A DNA stretch of 64,000 nucleotides from Aphanomyces cochlioides. Lineage: Eukaryota > Oomycota > Saprolegniomycetes > Saprolegniales > Verrucalvaceae. The stretch's first letter is position 1, and each line of letters opens with the position of its first letter. The translations under genes and the position numbers were made by a program. The DNA lies in NCBI GenBank assembly GCA_019828595.1, contig JAHQRK010000010.1, positions 2,108,001 to 2,172,000 on the forward strand. Reading direction: 5' to 3'. The notes beneath the pieces were generated by a model. The model made no database searches, had not been told where the DNA came from, and worked only from the letters and a program-made list of their open reading frames with translations. Shown here piece after piece: positions 57,646 through 64,000 of the stretch.

Positions 57646-59064
57646 GCTTGTCTCCTGTGTGATTCAAGTGTGTGCCAGAGTCGTGCTGGTCAGTGTATTT
57701 GTCTGTCAAACACGTTTAAACGTAAACAAAATGGTCAAAACTGTCAAAGTTTATATTTATCACATACGTTTTTTAATTATAACATGTTCATTGCGACCAT
57801 CTGTCGACTATCCAGTTTGTAATGCAATTTGCTGTTTTTACTGTACATACTCTAAGACGTCAAAATATTTTGCATAATATTCTCACCATGTCAAGGATAT
57901 ATCAACTTTTCTATGGAGTAATTTGAATTTTTGGAGATAATTTGAGCGGAAATGTCATGGTGAGACGTTTCGATTGGGAAGAGATGGGAGGTGCGGTCGA
58001 TGAGTTTCAAGGCCATGCTTTTTTTCCAACGTGCAAGCGCTGTGATGAATTTATCGGCGAACGATTTGCCCACCAGATGCGACTTGCGTACGAATTCTTG
58101 CCCGTAGATTACATGGCTGATGGGTTTATGTCATGCTTATGGATGAGGAAGGATCAAAACCTGGACACGATAAAATCGAGTTTTCATCCTGTCGACAGTT
58201 TCGATCAGACCCTGGGAAAAATTGATTCTATTTAAATAGCAATCTATTTTTGACAGTAAATAACTTATTTATGAACCGTGGCAAAAAAATATATTTACTT
58301 TTAATACTTTGTACAGAAACAATTTATTTATTATAACAGTATATAATTTTTAAGATACTGCCGATGCGTACATGGATTGCCGCTTCATACAGCCTACTTC
58401 AAACATGTGCGAGCGACTCTTTTCGTTGTCTAAGTTTGCGCTCAGTGATCGCCGCCGCGGCATATTGCCTCAGAACTTCGAGTCTCAAATGTTCCTCCAT
58501 AAATAGGGAAATTTGGGGCCTCACCGACGTGGATGAAGCCATCAAGCAGGCAAAATTTCAAAGTTAGCTTTACTAGTAGCACTAACATCTACTTCGAAGT
58601 AACGCGACTTCCATTGTGTATGAACTTGATCGGGCTTTTTTTCGACTTCTTTCGTGCCGCGTGCAAAGGAAGTAACTTATCTGACAGGATGCGCTGTAAA
58701 AATAACTTTATCTTGTGACCGCACTGATGCCATGAATATATTTATTCCTCACAGTCAAGGAATAGGTAGTAAATACGATTTTCCCAGGGTCTGGTTGCGA
58801 TGACACTGTGCACTCAGTGGTGGTTACCAACAATTGACGCCCAGTTCACATTGCAGGCGAAATGTTGAATATTCACGCTCCGTTGACGAGAACAATCAAT
58901 GTTCTATGGCAGAGTGTGGCCTCTTTCTCGAGGAGAGAGCAAGGTACAAACATATTTACAGTCCAGAGAGAAATATATGCATCTCTATAAACTCTTACTT
59001 TTTTTTCTTTTATTAATCTCGTCAGGATAGTAAACCTGCATTTGTCTTGTCGGAGCTCGCCATA
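57646..59064. other. spacer with a small unassigned frame and a hAT relic
   Basis: Plus-strand frame 57957-58235 (MVRRFDWEEMGGAVDEFQGH; CKRCDEFIGERFAHQMRLAY) looks partly coding, but I cannot assign it; it may be part of the transposon relic that follows. 58240-58345 and 58730-59040 are AT-rich and empty. Confidence 0.35.
58358..58567 (+). pseudogene. hAT transposase C-terminal dimerisation fragment
   Basis: The frame reads FIQPTSNMCERLFSLSKFAL, DRRRGILPQNFESQMFLHK, then after a frame slip at about 58505 NREIWGLTDVDEAI. This is the hAT C-terminal dimerisation motif (PTSN-x-CERLFS and LP-x-NFE-x2-MFL-x-N-x3-W). Only the 3' end of the gene is recognisable; no terminal repeats found. Confidence 0.8.
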
Positions 59065-61622
59065 TTAAGAAATGTCAAAGCCGGTTGGCTCTGAGAGTAA
59101 GAGCATGCGAATTGCGTCTTCAAGTTGTGTCTTGTCAGGATAGATGGGCAAATCAATGCGGTTAAAGCAAGCGTGAACAACGGGGTAGAGCCCTGGCTTG
59201 TGTGGGATTCCCTTGAGTGTGAAGTGGCAGATTCGACCGTCGTGGCTCGTTAGCCCTTTAAAGCCTTGGACTGGCACTCGAGTTGAGCCTGTAGTGTATT
59301 GAAGCAATTTTGCCTTCTCAGCTGGAGTCATAGCTTCAACGATTTCCCAAAACCACTACAAAAGGATGAAGCGCCAAACAAAATATTGTAAAACCTCAAG
59401 GACAACTGATTGTTTTAAGCTGCTCGACACAGTCGTGTTAGCCTTCCAATCAGCCACATCAATTTCGGACAGACCGCAGAGAAGCAATTCCAACTGGAAA
59501 ATCGTGAGCTCATCATATAATCGCTGATTTACCTCCTTGTGATCAAATGGTATCAAAAGTTCTGGTGGCACAATATCGTAAATCCCTTGAATTAGTGCCA
59601 GGAGCTGAGGCTCAAATCGCTTAAATAGTAAATATCGCATCTATATCAAGGGTTGGTGCAAGTAAGTTGTTGTATCCATACCATCAAGTCCACGTAGTCG
59701 TGTTTATTGTCGTCGGTGACATCAATCGAACTGCCGTTATCGATCAAATCAACTTCGACCATTGAAGCTCCACGCATTTCCGTCACTGAAAATGTCAGGG
59801 CTAATACATCAACGTGCTCGTTCTCGAGCAAATATCTCAAACTATATTGGGCTGTGGTTAGAACACTCGATAGATTAATGAATACCTCTTGTACACACTT
59901 CGATCTAAGCTTTCAATATCGTCGAGCGTCATTGGAACACCCAACATCGCTGTCATACTCAAATTAATGACGATTTTCATGAAGTGCCTACCTTTAAAAA
60001 ACATGGGATTTAGAGGAAATGCAAGCATCTGGCCGTCTAAAAATGCTCGACCAATGAATCTCCCCACTGCATGGAACGCCTCCAAATGGTCCACGCCCAG
60101 AAGTTTATATTGCCTACAAAAACATCTAGTCGACTCAAAGCAAATGGAGACCGAACTGAATGTCATAGCCAGAGTTGGGGTTGATAATGTAGGAGTTGTC
60201 GTCTTTATTGGCCAGGATAAAGAGTCCCGTGGCGGGATCGATAAATGCTTGCGCGACAACGACATACCTAGTGACAATTCAATAAGGGTCGTTCGATACA
60301 AAGTCTTAACCATTCACGTAAAATTGCACCAGCATCTTGTCCCATTTCGCCCACAAAGTGGACTCGGGCAATTGCACATAGAGACCTCCCATTGAGTTCA
60401 TTCATGCGCACTATGGCTTCCTCGAGCACTTGCATTCTTGATACTTTGAATCTGATATGACTATTTTGCAAAAGGTTAAGCAAAGATTGCCGATGTGCAC
60501 GCTACCGTTCTTCATAAGGCACAATGAGTGATGAAACTTGATCGAGAAACCATGCATATTTCAGCGTAAATGCAAGTTTCGAGACTTCTAATAGACCAGC
60601 CCATGCTTCTGTGGCAGGTTGCAATCCTATCACAGATCTATTTCCATCGACAAGTTCGACAGGAGTCCATGCAATTTGATCTGCCAACGAAGACTGAACT
60701 GGAGACTTCACTCGTTGCATTGTACGTAATTCAATCGGCTCATTCGACACAGCCAGTTCAAAACAGATTTTCATATCTTGAGGTGGATTCTACACGTTAT
60801 GAAGTCACAAAGTGATCATTTCGTGGGCTGTGGTTACCACTTGGATGACAAAAGCTAATGGGAAATCCTCCGAATCAATAAAATGACGAACCCAGACTAC
60901 TTGGTGATTTTGAGGGTCCATATTTCGGGTCCACTGTCGCCGCATGCTGCAAATCATTGGCACGATAATAAGAACCAAAAGATTACCGTGCACTTCGCTG
61001 TTGAGGCGACAAATCCTCCGGCAAGAGAGCATGATGGAGAAGAGAAGTCCAGTGGACAATTCGCGAGGCTGTTTGCCTGAATGATGAACTCTTGGGGTAT
61101 CGTCGCGCAGTCGAAATTGGTGGACCACGGACAAATGAAGTTGACATGGAAGCTGTAGACTTCATAGGATATTTCGTCATGGTGCTCCCAATATAGCTGC
61201 TGTTATCACCAAGAATGCTGTGGACAACATCTCGCTGAAAGGGCTCAATCAATTTCACGCCTACACCTCTCGAATTGGAATTGCAGCAATCTTCCCCACA
61301 CATACCTTGTTGTGTATGGCAAAGGCTGCAAGTGGGTTGCTGAATGACATTTTGAAAGGCGCAAATGGTGCATTCCCAACGCTCAACATCTCGAAGACTG
61401 TGCAGACATCATGAATTGAAATGACGGATAAACTCACAGTTGTTCAATGTCATGCCTCTGGAGGCCACCGTTGATGAAGCGAAGGTTATCTTCAGCAAGA
61501 AATGCTTCGAGTAGATGTGGATCGACGCTCCAAGAGTTGCGTGTCAAGCGGCTACAGATGCATACAATAATTATGCAGACGCCAAAGCCGGCGCCCAAGT
61601 ATATGGGCACGTTTGAATCCAT
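59065..61622 (-). CDS. membrane-anchored RanBP2 zinc-finger HECT E3 ubiquitin ligase
   Basis: Twelve exons with introns of 39-48 bp encode 697 residues; the total closes exactly. The protein opens MDSNVPIYLGAGFGVCIIIV, an N-terminal membrane span, followed by a RanBP2-type finger (ERWECTICAFQN-x5-PTCSLC) that in other proteins binds ubiquitin or RNA. The C-terminal HECT domain starts near FVGEMGQDAGAILREWY and includes TGLFILANKD, AVGRFIGRAFLDGQML, LELLLCGLSEIDVADW, LQYTTGSTRVPVQGF and the catalytic Cys in HACFNRIDLPIY. Tail-anchored or N-anchored HECT ligases act in membrane protein degradation. An upstream in-frame TTG-led extension to 61721 has no ATG. It lies 99 bp behind the MOT1 stop on the same strand. 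Confidence 0.87.
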
Positions 61623-61721
61623 CTCAAAGTGAAGAGGATCGAGTTGACCTAAGTTGGCTGACCAATCATTGAATCGAAGAACCAAACTTTGCTGTTTCAT
61701 TAGCTGCGAATATGCACACAT

Positions 61722-64000
61722 TCAACGAGATTGGTCGAGACCCTTTACCATGTGATACACTGGAGAAGCATGGCGCAGAGATCCACCTAACTCCCGCCCT
61801 CCTACTGAGGGAAGATCAAGGGAGTCGTACTGGGCTGTATCCCATAACTCTTCCAGCTCGTCCAGAAGGCCTTGAACGCCTGGTTTGGCTCTTCGTCTCT
61901 TCTTCGGAGGGGCTTGGTTTTGGTCAAAACCCGACTGAAGCACTTGGAGGATATTGTTGCCACTCTTGGCTTCATTAGGACCTAGTCGACCTTGAGTTTT
62001 ATATGGTAAATGAAACGAGGAGACCTAGTACAGTGTCCGCCATAGCTTGTTTGAACCGCTGTGCATTGAGAATTTCATCTTCAATCGTGTCCTGTGCAAG
62101 AAGCCGATACACAGTTACTGCTTTGAGTTGACCGAGTCGATGCACACGATCCATTGCCTGGAGATCCACAAATGGATTCCACGAATGCTCAACAAACACA
62201 ACTGTATCAGCACTGACCAAATTCAGTCCCAGCCCACCGACTGAAGTGGTCAAAATGAGCACGTCGGTCGCTCGTTCGTTGTTGAATGAGTCGACGACCT
62301 CAGACCTACGATCCATGGATAAACTAAATCTAAGGGGAACAGTCATACCGTTGGGCTAGTGGCACAGATCCATCTAACTTCATGGTTGAGACATCAGGCA
62401 AGCAGGCTCTTAAGTGTTGCTGGACGAACTGGACGTTGGTTGGTGTATGGCAAAAGATTAGGCAGCGGTGACCACCCTCTTGAATTAGTTGAACAAGTTC
62501 AGTGAGTGCATCGAGCTTTCCCGCTGCCTGAGTGGCATGTTTTGGATCAACTAGAGCTGGGTGGATACAAATTTGCTGGCGTTGTCTCCACATTGCGAGA
62601 GTCGATGGTAGGTTCCCAGCATCATCGTACAGTTGCCGCTGGAGTGGTGAGAGGGGGCATGGAATATCCTGGATAACTTTAGGAGGAAGATCTGTTAACA
62701 CAGCATTTTTTGTTCGACGCAGCACAAATGGAGCAATTTTGGCGTGCAACTGGGTTAACGCAAGGGCTCCAGCTTCCTAGAAGGTTTCAGGTTCAACAAT
62801 GTCTCGTTCGTTTTACCTTCTGGGCAGCAGTGGCAGTGTCGCCTCTTGAGAGTAAAATTGGCTGCACCGTGTGGCGCTTAAAAGTCGCATAATCGCCAAG
62901 GAATCCCGGCATCAGAAATGAAAAGACGCTCCAGATATCGACTGCTGAATTTTGAATCGGGGTTCCACTCAATGCAATTCGATATGTTGCTTTCAAAGCA
63001 AAGAGAGCTTGAGATGTCAAACTTAATGGATTTCGGCATAGATGAACTTCATCAGCAATGCAAAACGTAAAGTTTTGCTGGTCAAAGTACTCGCGATCGT
63101 GTTGCAAGACTGAGTAACTGACAACAACCAATTCAGCAGACCAATATTTTGTCGAATGATAGTGTTGTCGTCGAAGTACTTTGCGTTGGGCAGTCGTACC
63201 CGTGTAGACAACAATACGTGGTAAATCGTCTGAAAAGTAAGTTTCTACCTCGCGTACCCAGTGACTTGCAACAAGAGGTGGGCAAATAACAAGGGTGCAA
63301 AAGTCCTTCAAGTCCTTGTTTTGTCTCCTGAGAAAAACAACGCTCGAAAGCACTTGTAATGTTTTGCCGAGACCCATATCATCAGCGAGAATGCCATGAA
63401 GGTTGTGAGAAGCAAGGAAATGCAGCCATGCCACACCTTCTTCTTGATATGGTCGTAACTTGAGCTGCGATGGCCATTGGCAATCGACTCGATCCACGTT
63501 CCCTTGGCGAATTGTAAGACGAAATACAAGAGCTTATCCTACCTGTCATGAGTTTATGGAGGAAAACGCTGGATGTTTCAAGGTTTGGGTGCAGGGCCAC
63601 GAGAGGTATCAGCTGGGCCAAGAGACCATTCAAGCGAGCTAGTGCGAGAGAAACCAAATCACAAACGACGGGGATACAAGCGGTGGCGTGGTCGCGCACA
63701 AGATATTCTAATACTCCAGGGGCGAAGCTATTTTCTTGAAGTAACCGAACTACCTCGGTCATCAATTCCGGGCTACGTGAGGCCGCGAAAGCGATAGCTG
63801 AAGTCAAACTTGGAAAATCTTCGAGAAAAGCCCAAGAACCAACAATAACGGATGGTAGGTTACTTGGCTCTGCTTCCCTCAGGATTATTTCGAGTAGCTC
63901 ACAATTTGGTGTTAAGCCAAGTGTCAATATTTTGGACCAAATAGTTGGTGGTAGTGATTTATGACGTAGAAGGAGTTGAATTGCTTCTCGTGCGCCTCGG
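61722..64000 (-). CDS. MOT1/BTAF1 SNF2-family ATPase, C-terminal part (cut by window edge)
   Basis: The exons seen are 64000-63543 (continuing outside), 63502-62817, 62776-62349, 62305-62025 and 61981-61722; frames close. The first part is helical repeat (HEAT-like) sequence. The ATPase starts LKLRPYQEEGVAWLHFLASH, with DDMGLGKTLQVL, ADEVHLCRNP, LSGTPIQNSAVDIWSVFSFL and the second lobe IAPFVLRRTKN, TTSVGGLGLNLVSADTVVFV and AMDRVHRLGQLKAVTVYRLL. The C-terminal tail LLDELEELWDTAQYDSLDL matches the conserved end of Mot1/BTAF1, which strips TBP from DNA. DEVH replaces the usual DEGH. The N-terminal TBP-binding HEAT array is outside the window. Confidence 0.9.

Noticed and set aside
57062..57877. 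271-codon plus-strand Val-rich frame
   Set aside because: Antisense shadow of the Thr-rich mucin segment (ACN codons read in reverse).

Overview
The window looks like chromosomal DNA from an oomycete, most probably a saprolegnialean such as Aphanomyces. The genes are packed with 37-70 bp GT-AG introns, intergenic spacers are often under 100 bp, and the content is eukaryotic but neither fungal, plant nor animal in style: a FYVE-type zinc finger fused to a formin, a mucin-like TRP-family protein, WRKY19-type Cys/His repeats, and Crypton and Harbinger transposons. There is no rRNA, tRNA, CRISPR array or prokaryotic operon that I can support.

Layout. 1-8450 is a transposon nest: a PIF/Harbinger element (convergent Myb-like partner and transposase) carrying a pogo-type element inside its transposase, then a second pogo family, then a decayed Crypton tyrosine recombinase. 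8684-37700 is a gene-rich block: CDK20-like kinase, FYVE-formin, an unrecognised decayed coding stretch, D-glutamate-cyclase-like protein, INPP4-type phosphatase, a very long STAND-type NTPase, NOP2 rRNA methyltransferase, two poorly resolved genes, proteasome subunit Rpn8, and a POT-family transporter. 37700-47400 is accessory again: a broken PP1 phosphatase paralogue, a second, intact and inverted copy of the pogo element, a Crypton with one nonsense codon, an intact intronless PP1-like gene, and duplicated non-coding DNA with G-rich repeats. 47432-64000 returns to housekeeping genes: WRKY19-like zinc-finger protein, PUS10 pseudouridine synthase, Polo-like kinase, an unknown protein, a mucin/TRP-like channel, a membrane-anchored RanBP2-HECT ubiquitin ligase, and the 3' part of MOT1/BTAF1, which runs off the right edge.

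The genes do not form one pathway. Recurrent themes are cell division and cytoskeleton (CDK20-like, PLK, PP1-like, formin), protein turnover (Rpn8, HECT ligase), RNA modification (NOP2, PUS10) and phosphoinositide signalling (INPP4, FYVE finger). Shared upstream motifs (CCGGATA, often as an inverted pair with TATCCGG; GGGGTT-rich tracts) recur before several start codons. Exon structures were read by hand from splice signals and frame continuity. Where I say frames close, the exon lengths sum to a multiple of three.
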